DNA of 7,613 nucleotides from Elusimicrobiota bacterium (GTDB taxonomy: Bacteria; Elusimicrobiota; Elusimicrobia; 2-02-FULL-39-32): contig JAHFCA010000020.1 in the NCBI GenBank assembly GCA_023249715.1, positions 5,001-12,613 on the forward strand, in the 5' to 3' direction. Each line of letters opens with the position of its first letter. Within the stretch, counting starts at the first letter, position 1. The translations under genes and the position numbers were made by a program. The notes below the pieces were generated by a model. That model was not told the DNA's origin, searched no databases, and worked only from the letters and a program-made list of their open reading frames with translations. Positions 1 to 7,287 of the stretch are shown here, one piece after another.

Positions 1-237
1 AAATGGAGAGAAATTTCCTCCTGTTCCTTATTTACAGATTTCCAAGCCCGAAGAATGAACATTAAATATAAAAATCTTCAAGGTAAAAAAGAGCTCGTTC
101 ACACGTTGAATGGCTCCGGAGTAGCCGTAGGAAGGCTGTTTGCTTCTATTCTGGAAAATTATCAAGAAAAGGATGGATCTGTAAAAATTCCAAAGGCCTT
201 GCGCCCGTATCTACAAATGGAGACAATAGAAAAATGA
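1..237 (+). CDS. serS: Seryl-tRNA synthetase, C-terminal 78 residues (5' end outside window)
   Basis: This is the end of a class II aminoacyl-tRNA synthetase that charges tRNA-Ser with serine in the cytoplasm. The reading frame is open from base 1, so the gene starts outside the window; the first internal ATG (base 55) is not the real start. The visible residues include the SerRS signature EISSCSxFTDFQARR at about residues 4-18. Class II motif 3 follows as LNGSGVAVGR, with its ATP-binding Arg at visible residue 45, then ILENYQEKDGSVKIP and a short tail after LRPYL, as in complete SerRS proteins. The TGA stop at 235-237 lies inside an ATGA overlap with pckG, which suggests co-transcription and translational coupling. 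Family identity is close to certain; nothing can be said of the N-terminal tRNA-binding coiled coil. Confidence 0.97.
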   Translation, partial: KWREISSCSLFTDFQARRMNIKYKNLQGKKELVHTLNGSGVAVGRLFASILENYQEKDGSVKIPKALRPYLQMETIEK

Positions 238-2015
238 AACCCCCCACATCAAACAAAAAATTAATCGCCTGGGTCAACGAGATGGCCAAGCTCGCCCACC
301 CCGACAAAGTTGTATGGATCGATGGCTCTGAAGAAGAAAAAAAACGCTTAGAAGAAGAGGCTGTTTCTACAGGAGAACTCCAAGACCTCAACTCCAAAAA
401 ATTGCCTGGCTGTTTTTATCATCGGTCCGATCCCAGCGACGTAGCTCGCTCGGAAAATTTAACCTTTATTTGTACGCGTCACAAAAATGAGGCTGGCCCC
501 AATAACAACTGGATGTCCCCTAAAGAAGGGTACAGAAAAGCCAAAGAAATTTTAAGCGGTTCCATGAAGAAAAGAACTCTTTATGTTATTCCCTTCTCTA
601 TGGGGCCTGTCGGTTCCTCCTTCAGCAAAATCGGAGTTGAACTCACCGACAGTATCTATGTGGTCTTAAATATGCGCATTATGGCCCGCATTGGAAATTC
701 TGTGCTCGACCATTTAGGCCCTACCGGCAATTTTACAAAGTGCATGCATGGTAAAGCGGATCTCGACATCAATAAAAGACTGATTCTCCACTTTCCAGAA
801 GATAATGCCATTTGGAGCGTAGGTTCAGGCTACGGCGGGAACGCACTGCTAGGAAAAAAATGTTTAGCTCTAAGAATTGCCAGTTTCTTAGGAAGAAAAG
901 AAGGCTGGATGGCAGAACATATGCTGATATTGGGAATTGAAAAACCAAATGGACAAATTCAATATATCGCGGCAGCCTTCCCCAGCGCTTGCGGAAAAAC
1001 AAATTTAGCCATGCTGGTTCCCCCCGAATCTTTAAAGAAAAAAGGGTATCGGATATGGACGGTTGGAGATGACATCGCTTGGATGAGAATAGATTCTGAC
1101 GGCGGTCTATGGGCCATTAACCCTGAGGCAGGGTTTTTTGGAGTCGCTCCGGGAACGAATTCTAAATCGAACCCGAACGCTGTTAGGACCATTCAAAAAA
1201 ACAGTATCTATACCAACGTAGCGCTTAAATCCGACATGACCGTTTGGTGGGAAGGCGCCGACGGAGAGATTCCTAAAGAAGCTATCAACTGGAAAGGGAA
1301 CCCTTGGAAACCAGGCATGGTGGATGAATCTGGGAACCCCATTCGGGCAGCCCATCCCAACAGCCGGTTTACAGCTCCAATTACTCAATGTCCCTCTATA
1401 TCGTTCCGCATGGAACAACATCACGGAGTTCCTATTTCTGCCATCCTCTTCGGCGGCCGGCGCGCCAGACTTGCTCCATTGGTATATGAATCGTTCGATT
1501 GGAACCATGGCGTTTACGTAGGAGCCACCATCGCTTCCGAAAAAACTGCGGCTCAAGAAGGCGTAGTGGGCGAAGTAAGAAGAGACCCCATGGCCATGCT
1601 TCCCTTTTGCGGCTATAACATGTCCAATTATTTTCAACACTGGATTGATATTGGTAAACGGTTAGAAAAGAAACCAAAAATTTTCCATGTCAACTGGTTT
1701 AGAACTGACAAAAACGGAAACTTTTTATGGCCGGGCTTTGGAGAAAATTTAAGAGTGCTAGAATGGGTCTTAAACCGTTGTGAAGAAAAAGTATCCGCTC
1801 AAAAAACCGCGATCGGCTATTTGCCCAATCCAAAAGATATTGATACGACCGGGCTGAACCTTCCCAAAGGAACCCTGAACGAACTTTTGTCCGTGGACAT
1901 CCATGAATGGCGCAAAGAACAGGACGATCACGAAAAGTACTTTAAACAATTTGGCTCCTCGCTACCCCAAGCGATATGGCGTGAGTGTCACCTCCTCAAG
2001 CGCAGGCTGGGATAA
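234..2015 (+). CDS. pckG: Phosphoenolpyruvate carboxykinase, GTP-dependent
   Basis: This cytosolic enzyme interconverts oxaloacetate + GTP and PEP + CO2 + GDP, linking the TCA cycle to gluconeogenesis (or acting anaplerotically in reverse). At 593 residues it is normal for the GTP family. Visible active-site elements are Arg82 in TRHKNEAGP, YGGN at 200-203, a conserved Lys209 and His229 (metal ligands by family), and the P-loop PSACGKTN at 250-257 with the reactive Cys253. The metal-binding VGDD is at 277-280, NSRF at 376-379 and GGRR at 407-410. The mobile lid is around 435-447 (SEKTAA), and the guanine-binding aromatic stretch from NWFR to PGFGEN spans 487-504. The P-loop and lid match GTP-type, not ATP-type, enzymes. 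The start overlaps the serS stop (ATGA); a GGAG at 219-222 could serve as ribosome binding site at a longish spacing of 11 bases. A large palindrome begins immediately after the TAA stop, but the protein end is close to family length, so it is not obviously truncated. Confidence 0.97.
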   Translation: MKPPTSNKKLIAWVNEMAKLAHPDKVVWIDGSEEEKKRLEEEAVSTGELQDLNSKKLPGCFYHRSDPSDVARSENLTFICTRHKNEAGPNNNWMSPKEGYRKAKEILSGSMKKRTLYVIPFSMGPVGSSFSKIGVELTDSIYVVLNMRIMARIGNSVLDHLGPTGNFTKCMHGKADLDINKRLILHFPEDNAIWSVGSGYGGNALLGKKCLALRIASFLGRKEGWMAEHMLILGIEKPNGQIQYIAAAFPSACGKTNLAMLVPPESLKKKGYRIWTVGDDIAWMRIDSDGGLWAINPEAGFFGVAPGTNSKSNPNAVRTIQKNSIYTNVALKSDMTVWWEGADGEIPKEAINWKGNPWKPGMVDESGNPIRAAHPNSRFTAPITQCPSISFRMEQHHGVPISAILFGGRRARLAPLVYESFDWNHGVYVGATIASEKTAAQEGVVGEVRRDPMAMLPFCGYNMSNYFQHWIDIGKRLEKKPKIFHVNWFRTDKNGNFLWPGFGENLRVLEWVLNRCEEKVSAQKTAIGYLPNPKDIDTTGLNLPKGTLNELLSVDIHEWRKEQDDHEKYFKQFGSSLPQAIWRECHLLKRRLG

Positions 2016-2178
2016 ACCCGAATAATTCAGTTGGATTATGGAATTCGACGAAAAATCCAGCCATTTTTTCTTCACAAAAAAGTTCGACCATACTCATCAG
2101 TATGCTCTCACTTTTTTGTTTCTAAAAAATGACTGTCTTTTTCGTCTCGGTTCTCATAACCAACTGAATTATTCGGGT
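2016..2178. repeat. 163-bp imperfect palindrome (foldback, MITE-like element)
   Basis: The whole stretch between the pckG stop and the korB terminator folds on itself. The outer arms 2016-2040 and 2155-2178 are perfect inverted repeats except for one extra A at 2035. Inside them, further blocks pair in register: 2047-2055 with 2138-2146, 2058-2060 with 2133-2135, 2062-2069 with 2124-2131, 2074-2083 with 2110-2119, and 2089-2094 with 2099-2104. The last pair closes a four-base loop CATC at 2095-2098. Roughly 60 base pairs can form, broken by small internal loops. If the ends are taken as CCCG...CGGG, a TAAA lies directly on each side (2013-2016 and 2178-2181) and could be a target-site duplication. 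No ORF is present. By form it resembles a miniature inverted-repeat transposable element; as RNA it would be one very long hairpin and could also stop transcription from both sides. The structure is directly visible; the mobile origin is inference. Confidence 0.85.
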
Positions 2179-2206
2179 AAATAAAAAAGAGCGACTCTTT
2201 TTATTT
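2179..2206. terminator. Probable bidirectional terminator between pckG and korB
   Basis: An inverted repeat pairs 2179-2191 with 2195-2206 (one bulged A) around the loop CGA. It consists of a GAG/CTC core flanked by runs of A and T, so a T-run follows the core on either strand. It overlaps the korB stop codon (2201-2203) and lies between convergent genes. With only three G-C pairs in the core it is a weak intrinsic terminator; the adjacent large palindrome may do most of the work for pckG transcripts. Confidence 0.5.
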
Positions 2207-3073
2207 AAAACTGTTAATTAGAACTTGGGCTTCTTCTGATTTAAGGCCTAGTCTCTGTTTCGCAGGCGGGCCAAACTTTAATCCGGCATCGAGAGATTCA
2301 TAGGTAGGATTGATCGTCTTATAAAATATCCCCGTAGGGACTCTGTTGTCTGGGGATCTAGCAATCTTCATTGCTGCTTCCCAATTGTTAACATCGTGGG
2401 ACTCTTCTTGCAAACTATACACCCTTTCTCTAAACCAAGGATACGTATTCACCTTATTATAAGTGACGCAAGGACTAAAAATATCCAGTAACGCAAAACC
2501 TTTGTGCTGAATCGCTTTAGCCATAAGATCCGATAACTGTTCTTGAGATCCGGAAAATCCTCGGGCTATAAAGGTAGCACCAGAAACTAAAGCTAATTCG
2601 ATTGGATTAATGGGAACTTCAATAGAACCTTCAGGGGTGGATTTTGTTTGTACTCCAAATAATGTGGTTGGGGAAGCTTGGCCGGTCGTTAAACCGTAAA
2701 TTTGGTTATTCATAACAATATACGTTATATTGATATTACGACGCATGGCATGAATAAAATGACCAATGCCAATCCCATAACCGTCTCCATCTCCACCGGT
2801 TGCGATCACAGTGAGATCTGGATTTCCTAATTTTACCCCTTGGGCTATAGCCACCCCTCGGCCATGCAATGTATGCATTCCATAGGATCCAAAAAATCCA
2901 GGTAGGTTGGAGGAACATCCAATTCCAGAAACTACCATAACATCTTTAGGGTTAATCTCCAATTGAGCGCACGCCTTCTGAAGCGAGACAAGCACACCAA
3001 AGTCTCCACATCCGGGGCACCAATCGGGTGCCACGTTCGATTTATATTTTGTAATGTCTAAAGTTTCTGGCAT
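2201..3073 (-). CDS. korB: 2-oxoacid:ferredoxin oxidoreductase, beta subunit (TPP-binding)
   Basis: This is the catalytic thiamine-diphosphate subunit of a 2-oxoacid:ferredoxin oxidoreductase, working with KorA to convert a 2-oxoacid + CoA + oxidised ferredoxin to acyl-CoA + CO2 + reduced ferredoxin (reversible). The 290-residue protein shows the [4Fe-4S] cysteines expected in this subunit: Cys19 and Cys22 in WCPGCGDFG, Cys53 in GIGCSS and Cys202 in FSPCVTYN. LHGR is at 69-72. The TPP/Mg2+ motif GDGDG is at 94-98, followed by the conserved NNQIYGLTTGQASPT at 122-136. The ATG start gives a normal N-terminus just ahead of the first cysteine pair. An AAGGGGA at 3080-3086 lies six bases upstream, and korA ends 13 bases before, so the two form an operon. 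2-oxoglutarate is the likely substrate from the overall KorAB architecture, but pyruvate or a mixed 2-oxoacid range cannot be excluded from sequence alone. Confidence 0.93.
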   Translation of the reverse strand: MPETLDITKYKSNVAPDWCPGCGDFGVLVSLQKACAQLEINPKDVMVVSGIGCSSNLPGFFGSYGMHTLHGRGVAIAQGVKLGNPDLTVIATGGDGDGYGIGIGHFIHAMRRNINITYIVMNNQIYGLTTGQASPTTLFGVQTKSTPEGSIEVPINPIELALVSGATFIARGFSGSQEQLSDLMAKAIQHKGFALLDIFSPCVTYNKVNTYPWFRERVYSLQEESHDVNNWEAAMKIARSPDNRVPTGIFYKTINPTYESLDAGLKFGPPAKQRLGLKSEEAQVLINSFK

Positions 3074-3086
3074 AATATTTCCCCTT

Positions 3087-4874
3087 CTAACGCGTTACAA
3101 GCTCTGGAACTTGTTTTTGAGATAAAATCTCTTTTACTTTCTGAATGACCTCTGCTGGACCAAACGGTTCACCGTCATATTTTCTTAAATGATTGGGGAT
3201 AGAAATCCCTGTTTCTTGGCGAATAAACCGCTCCATTTGTCCCGTATAATTACTTTCAATGATGAGAGTGTTCTTACAGGATTTAAACATCTTTGTAAAA
3301 GCCTCCGCCGGGAATGGCCAAATGTAGCGAATATGGAGATGGTTGACATGAATTCCCTCTTTTTCCAGAGAACGCATGGCATCCCGAATAACATAGTAAC
3401 TGGATCCCCACCCGATTAAAGTTAAATCTGCGTCCTTAGAACCAAAGAGCTCTGGAGCAGGAATACTCTTAAGGGCGGTATCCATTTTTCTCATCCGTTT
3501 TTCCATCATCGCCTTACGTTTTACGGGATCTGTAAATACATCCGAAATTAGTGTTCCATCTTCATCGTGTTCATCGGAACCCGAAACATAAATGGTTCCT
3601 TCGGTTCCCGGTAAAGCTCTGGGAGAAATACCGTTAGGAGTAATTTTGTATCTTAAATATTTCCCATCAGTAGGTCCGGAAACTATTTGCCCGCGATCAA
3701 TTTTTACTTTAGAAAAATCCAAATCTTCTATGGTTTCGTAGTGTTCCGATAGTAAGAGATCAGAAACCATTAGGACGGGACATTGATAGATTTCGGCAAG
3801 GTTAAAGGCTTCGGCAGTTAAATAAAAGGCATCTTCCACAGTGGCGGGAGCCACTATAATTTTAGGATAATCCCCTTGGGAAGCCCCAAGCACTTGAAAT
3901 AGATCCCCTTGTTCCGTCTTTGTGGGAAGACCGGTGGAAGGACCACCCCGCATAACATTAAATACGACCACGGGAGTTTCCAGCATAGCGGCTAAACCCA
4001 CCGCTTCGGTCATCAGAGAGAAACCACCCCCCGAAGTTGCTGTCATCGCTCTTGCGCCTACCTGGCCAGCGCCCACCGCCATATTCATCGCCGCAATTTC
4101 ATCTTCGCACTGCTTTACTACGATGCCATATTTAGGTCCCTTGGGAGCCATCCAGTGCAAAATTCCAGAAGCAGGAGTCATAGGATAAGCCGAAAAGAAT
4201 TTACACCCTCCCGCTAAAGCTCCTAGAGCAATGGCTTGATTCCCAGTCATAAACATGCGTTTAGTATCGGAAAATTCCCAACTAAAATGAACCAGCTTAA
4301 AGTTCTCTTTTGCAAATTCGTACCCGGCTTTAGCAGCGCCAACGTTAGCCTGAACCACCGCGTCCCCTTTTCTCGCAAAGGTGGAAACTAAAACCTCTTC
4401 GATGGAAGAGAAAGGAAAATTAATAAAATGGCAGAGAGCTCCCAAAGCAACGGTATTTTGCATGACAGGACTTTTGCCAAATTTAGCCGCTATGGTAGAG
4501 GAAGGAATACCAGCATCGGTAACACCCGCTTTTAGAGTACTCGGATCTACTTTAATCTTTTCCTTATTATAGATGACCGCGCCCCCAGGGGTAACGTCCT
4601 TAGCATGTCTTTGAACCGTATCCGCATTTAAAGCAATTAAAAAATCGGTAAAATCGCCTTGACTCCAAACTTTCTTTCCGCCAATGCGAATTTGCATGTA
4701 AATATGGCCGCCACGAATAACAGATTGGTAAGAATTATAGGCAAAAGCGTATAAACCAGATCTGGAACAAGCCTTAGCCAACGATTCTGCAACGGAAGCG
4801 ATACCATCTCCCGCGGCCCCACCTATTCTTACCGTTACTTTTCGTGGGGACAATTTTTCTAAATTACTTTCCAT
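3087..4874 (-). CDS. korA: 2-oxoacid:ferredoxin oxidoreductase, fused gamma-alpha subunit
   Basis: This is the large partner of KorB. The 595 residues contain two family domains in a row. The N-terminal gamma domain (about 12-195) has RIGGAAGDGI at 16-25 and YQSVIRGG at 49-56. The alpha domain (about 205-590) has GNQAIALGA at 211-219, the substrate-pocket motif SAYPMTPAS at 228-236 (YPITP in relatives), TSGGGFSLMTE at 280-290 and MRGGPSTGLPT at 308-318. This gamma-alpha fusion with a separate beta subunit is the two-subunit Kor/OFOR layout; no cysteine-rich ferredoxin-like delta domain or gene is seen here, so soluble ferredoxin is presumably the electron partner. The ATG start is supported by a perfect AGGAGG five bases upstream and by a strong promoter further up. 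Substrate assignment as 2-oxoglutarate is inference. The TAG stop lies 13 bases before the korB start. Confidence 0.93.
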   Translation of the reverse strand: MESNLEKLSPRKVTVRIGGAAGDGIASVAESLAKACSRSGLYAFAYNSYQSVIRGGHIYMQIRIGGKKVWSQGDFTDFLIALNADTVQRHAKDVTPGGAVIYNKEKIKVDPSTLKAGVTDAGIPSSTIAAKFGKSPVMQNTVALGALCHFINFPFSSIEEVLVSTFARKGDAVVQANVGAAKAGYEFAKENFKLVHFSWEFSDTKRMFMTGNQAIALGALAGGCKFFSAYPMTPASGILHWMAPKGPKYGIVVKQCEDEIAAMNMAVGAGQVGARAMTATSGGGFSLMTEAVGLAAMLETPVVVFNVMRGGPSTGLPTKTEQGDLFQVLGASQGDYPKIIVAPATVEDAFYLTAEAFNLAEIYQCPVLMVSDLLLSEHYETIEDLDFSKVKIDRGQIVSGPTDGKYLRYKITPNGISPRALPGTEGTIYVSGSDEHDEDGTLISDVFTDPVKRKAMMEKRMRKMDTALKSIPAPELFGSKDADLTLIGWGSSYYVIRDAMRSLEKEGIHVNHLHIRYIWPFPAEAFTKMFKSCKNTLIIESNYTGQMERFIRQETGISIPNHLRKYDGEPFGPAEVIQKVKEILSQKQVPELVTR

Positions 4875-4879
4875 AAAAG

Positions 4880-4885
4880 CCTCCT
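4880..4885 (-). promoter_or_regulatory. Ribosome binding site of korA
   Basis: A full AGGAGG consensus lies on the minus strand five bases upstream of the korA ATG (4872-4874). It is the strongest Shine-Dalgarno sequence in the window and fixes the korA start. Confidence 0.85.
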
Positions 4886-4907
4886 AAAACTCCAAGTAGA
4901 AACTATA

Positions 4908-4937
4908 ATTATACCGAAGAATAAGCTCTTGAGTCAA
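4908..4937 (-). promoter_or_regulatory. Sigma70-type promoter for korAB
   Basis: Reading the minus strand, TTGACT (4932-4937) is separated by 18 bases from a perfect TATAAT (4908-4913), about 35 bases upstream of the korA ATG. The match to the housekeeping -35/-10 consensus is very good. The -35 hexamer overlaps the recR stop codon (4934-4936), so korAB can be transcribed on its own even though it follows recR closely on the same strand. I see no convincing operator or terminator next to it. Confidence 0.75.
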
Positions 4938-5584
4938 TTTGATAGAATGCTTCTTCTCCCATCAAACGCTTTCATAAGAGTTAATTCATCCATATATTCC
5001 AATTCTCCGCCAGCAGGCACACCCTGCGCCAAACGGGTAACTTGGATTTCAAATGAATTTTCCCATTTTCCTTCGTTTTTTAATTTTTGAACTAAAGCTT
5101 GAATTTGCTTCATTAGATACTGTGATGTAGTTTCCCCTTCAATATCGGGATTTAAGGCAAGCAGCACTTCCCTTACTGTTCCAGTTTCTAAATGTTCCAT
5201 GAGTGTCCGCGTTCTTAAATCCTGGGGGCCAATGCCTTCCAATGGAGAAAGAACTCCGCCTAAAACATAATAAAGGCCGTTATAATTTTTTATTCGGCTC
5301 ATGGCAATAAGATCCTGCGGAGTTTCCACCACACAGAGTTGAGATGGGTCTCGGGAAGAATCTCTACAAATACGGCAAGGAGATTGATCGTCCCAATAAC
5401 CGCAAAGATCGCACGGTTTTACTAACTGATACACTTCCCGGATGATCTCTATAAATTCTTCCATCTTTTCTCGATTAAATTTAAGCAAATGAAAAGCGAT
5501 CCTTTCCGACATCTTAGGTCCTACGGAAGGTAAAGTCCTTAATAAATTAAGAAGTTTTTCTAAACTTTGCGGGCGCGCAACCAT
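4934..5584 (-). CDS. recR: Recombination mediator protein RecR
   Basis: RecR acts with RecO (and RecF) to load RecA on SSB-coated single-stranded DNA during gap repair. The 216-residue protein is slightly longer than typical (about 200). In order it has an N-terminal helix-hairpin-helix (LPSVGPKMSERIAFHLL, about 18-34), a four-cysteine zinc finger (Cys58, Cys61, Cys70, Cys73), and a Toprim domain from about 83 with Glu87 in CVVETPQDL. It also has YVLGGVLSPLEGIGP at 106-120, NPDIEGE at 145-151, and the conserved C-terminal VTRLAQGVPAGGELEYMDELTL at about 182-203. The ATG is one base after the dnaX stop. No clear Shine-Dalgarno precedes it, so translation is probably coupled to dnaX. The stop codon sits inside the korA promoter. 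Confidence 0.97.
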   Translation of the reverse strand: MVARPQSLEKLLNLLRTLPSVGPKMSERIAFHLLKFNREKMEEFIEIIREVYQLVKPCDLCGYWDDQSPCRICRDSSRDPSQLCVVETPQDLIAMSRIKNYNGLYYVLGGVLSPLEGIGPQDLRTRTLMEHLETGTVREVLLALNPDIEGETTSQYLMKQIQALVQKLKNEGKWENSFEIQVTRLAQGVPAGGELEYMDELTLMKAFDGRRSILSN

Positions 5585-5585
5585 T

Positions 5586-7268
5586 TTAAACGGGTGGGGA
5601 TTTTTCCTGTTTAGTTAAAGTGCCGGAAAAAAAGTTGACAAACTTTTTTAGACCATCATCTTCCACTCTAACATTTTCTCTTGTCGTAGAACTTCCTTCT
5701 AAATTCATTTCTAATTCCTGAGGCGCTGGAGGAGCGTCTTGTTCAAAAGCAGGCGGCTCTAAAACCTCTTTTTGATTGTCTTGCGGTTCTGCCGAAACTT
5801 GCAAAGACTCTTCTAATTTAAAGGTTAAAGACATTTTTTTCTGAAACACTTCCGAAACTAATTTTTCTATTAAGCTAGCATTTCTTTTTACTCCGGAGAG
5901 CCAAAAATCTTTCGCAAAAGCTAGTTCTAAGTGACCCTCGCTCCAACGCGGCTGTCCTTTTTCTAACGTCTGGTGTAAAAAAGGCTTCGACTGTTGCACA
6001 ATATGTAAAATTTTATTCCACCCCGCATGGAGATCTAAATCATTCCCGCTCGCTTGTGTTTCATTGGCGGCTAAATTCTCTGTAGAAATTTCTTGAACTA
6101 ATTCTTCCTCCGGCTCTTTGTTCTCTACTTGCCCTGACTGCTGCAGCACCTCTTCTATCGCCATGGTGGGCTGGCACAATTTTACCGCGTAGCATTCCAA
6201 CACTATCCTTGGGGAATCACTCCAGCGCATTTGCTCGGAGCACTTGGTTAAAATTTGAATGGACCGCAAAATGCGTTCTAAACTTAGGTGTTCGGTGGGC
6301 AAACTTATTTCAGATAAAAGAGAATTTTCATCCTTGTAGCCGCTTTTACGGATTAACATTTCTCGAAAAGCTTCCCTCAATTCCTTTAAAAGATAGGTAA
6401 GGTCTCCTCCTTCTCTACAGAATTTTCCAATCCAATCTAAGACCGCCTTCGCTTCTCCTTTTGCAATGGCTTGGACCAGCTGCTGCACAAAATCTATGGA
6501 AATGCTGCCGAGGATAGATTCCACTTGTTTACGATCTATCGCAGCGTGGTCTGTTCCTTGCACATGAGAATAAACTTGGTCCAAAAGGGATAAAGCGTCC
6601 CGCATAGCGCCGCCAGCAGCTTTAGCCAAAAAAGGAAGCGCCTCTTCTTCAATAGAAATTTTTTCTAGCCGCACAATATTTTTAAGGGCCTCCGCGATTT
6701 CTTTAACCGTTAAAGGTAGAAATCTAAAACGCTGACAGCGGGAAATAACCGTAGCTGGAATTTTGTGATATTCGGTAGTCGCTAAAATAAAGACCACATG
6801 CGACGGCGGCTCTTCCAACGTTTTTAGAAGCGCATTAAAACTGTGGTTCGAAAGCATGTGGACTTCGTCAATAATAAAAATTTTATACGGATCTCGTACC
6901 GGGGCAAAGGAAACAGAATTTATAATCACTTCCCGAATTTTTTCCACTTGGGTATGGCTTGCGGCATCCAGTTCCAAAACATCCATAGCACTTCCCAGAG
7001 TGATCTCTTTACAGGAGGAACAATTTTCGCAGGGCTCAACAGCTTCTTTCTTTTGAGTAAGGGCCGCGCTATTTTGGCAGTTTAGAGCTTTGGCAAAGAG
7101 ACGGGCAGTGGTTGTTTTTCCTGTGCCGCGAGGACCGGAAAAAAGGTAGGCGGAAGCGACGCGTTCCATCTGGATGGCCGATTGCAAAATTTTGGCGGTA
7201 GTTTCTTGGCTGACCAGTTGGGAAAACTTTTGCGGACGATACTTTCTAGCTAATGCAAGTGTAGACAA
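5586..7268 (-). CDS. dnaX: DNA polymerase III subunit tau/gamma (clamp loader ATPase)
   Basis: DnaX is the AAA+ motor of the clamp loader that places the sliding clamp on primed DNA. The 560-residue protein opens with LARKYRPQKFSQLVSQE (6-22), as expected at a true N-terminus. It has Walker A GPRGTGKTT at 45-53, a zinc module with Cys64, Cys80, Cys83 and Cys86, Walker B IFIIDEVHML at 130-139, sensor 1 ILATTE at 161-166, the SRC arginine-finger motif at 176-178, and sensor 2 GGAMRDALSLLDQ at 219-231. The collar region runs to about 368; an acidic, low-complexity linker and a C-terminal domain (about 412-490) follow, then a Pro/Glu-rich tail. The start is TTG (7266-7268): the frame has a stop four codons upstream, the next Met is residue 34, inside the AAA+ domain, and GAGGA lies six bases before the TTG. 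recR follows after one base. The C-terminal part is divergent, as is normal for tau. Confidence 0.96.
   Translation of the reverse strand: MSTLALARKYRPQKFSQLVSQETTAKILQSAIQMERVASAYLFSGPRGTGKTTTARLFAKALNCQNSAALTQKKEAVEPCENCSSCKEITLGSAMDVLELDAASHTQVEKIREVIINSVSFAPVRDPYKIFIIDEVHMLSNHSFNALLKTLEEPPSHVVFILATTEYHKIPATVISRCQRFRFLPLTVKEIAEALKNIVRLEKISIEEEALPFLAKAAGGAMRDALSLLDQVYSHVQGTDHAAIDRKQVESILGSISIDFVQQLVQAIAKGEAKAVLDWIGKFCREGGDLTYLLKELREAFREMLIRKSGYKDENSLLSEISLPTEHLSLERILRSIQILTKCSEQMRWSDSPRIVLECYAVKLCQPTMAIEEVLQQSGQVENKEPEEELVQEISTENLAANETQASGNDLDLHAGWNKILHIVQQSKPFLHQTLEKGQPRWSEGHLELAFAKDFWLSGVKRNASLIEKLVSEVFQKKMSLTFKLEESLQVSAEPQDNQKEVLEPPAFEQDAPPAPQELEMNLEGSSTTRENVRVEDDGLKKFVNFFSGTLTKQEKSPPV
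5643..5649 (-). other. A AAA AAG heptamer in dnaX (possible slippery site)
   Basis: On the minus strand, codons 540-542 of dnaX read CTA AAA AAG. They contain the heptamer A AAA AAG in the zero-frame phase used for -1 frameshifting in some dnaX genes. A -1 shift would exchange the last residues for about a dozen others ending at a TAA, so it would not make a gamma-like short form. No strong upstream Shine-Dalgarno-like stimulator or downstream hairpin is apparent. It is likely to be chance in an A-rich gene. Confidence 0.2.
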
Positions 7269-7287
7269 ATTAAATCCTCATTGTTCC

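Noticed and set aside
1107..1640. Open frame of 177 codons on the minus strand inside pckG
   Set aside because: It lies entirely antisense to the conserved PEP carboxykinase core, has no recognisable motif, and is explained by the codon constraints of the real gene.
3922..4188. Open frame of 88 codons on the plus strand opposite korA
   Set aside because: It is a low-complexity Ala/Pro/Thr product antisense to the conserved KorA substrate-binding motifs; a shadow of the real gene.
5834..5840. Run of seven A residues (minus strand) in dnaX at Lys477-Lys478 as a slippage site for a gamma form
   Set aside because: A shift would end within a few codons, but this is after the C-terminal domain and not after the AAA+/collar domains, so it would not give a gamma-like product; the run is short for transcriptional slippage.
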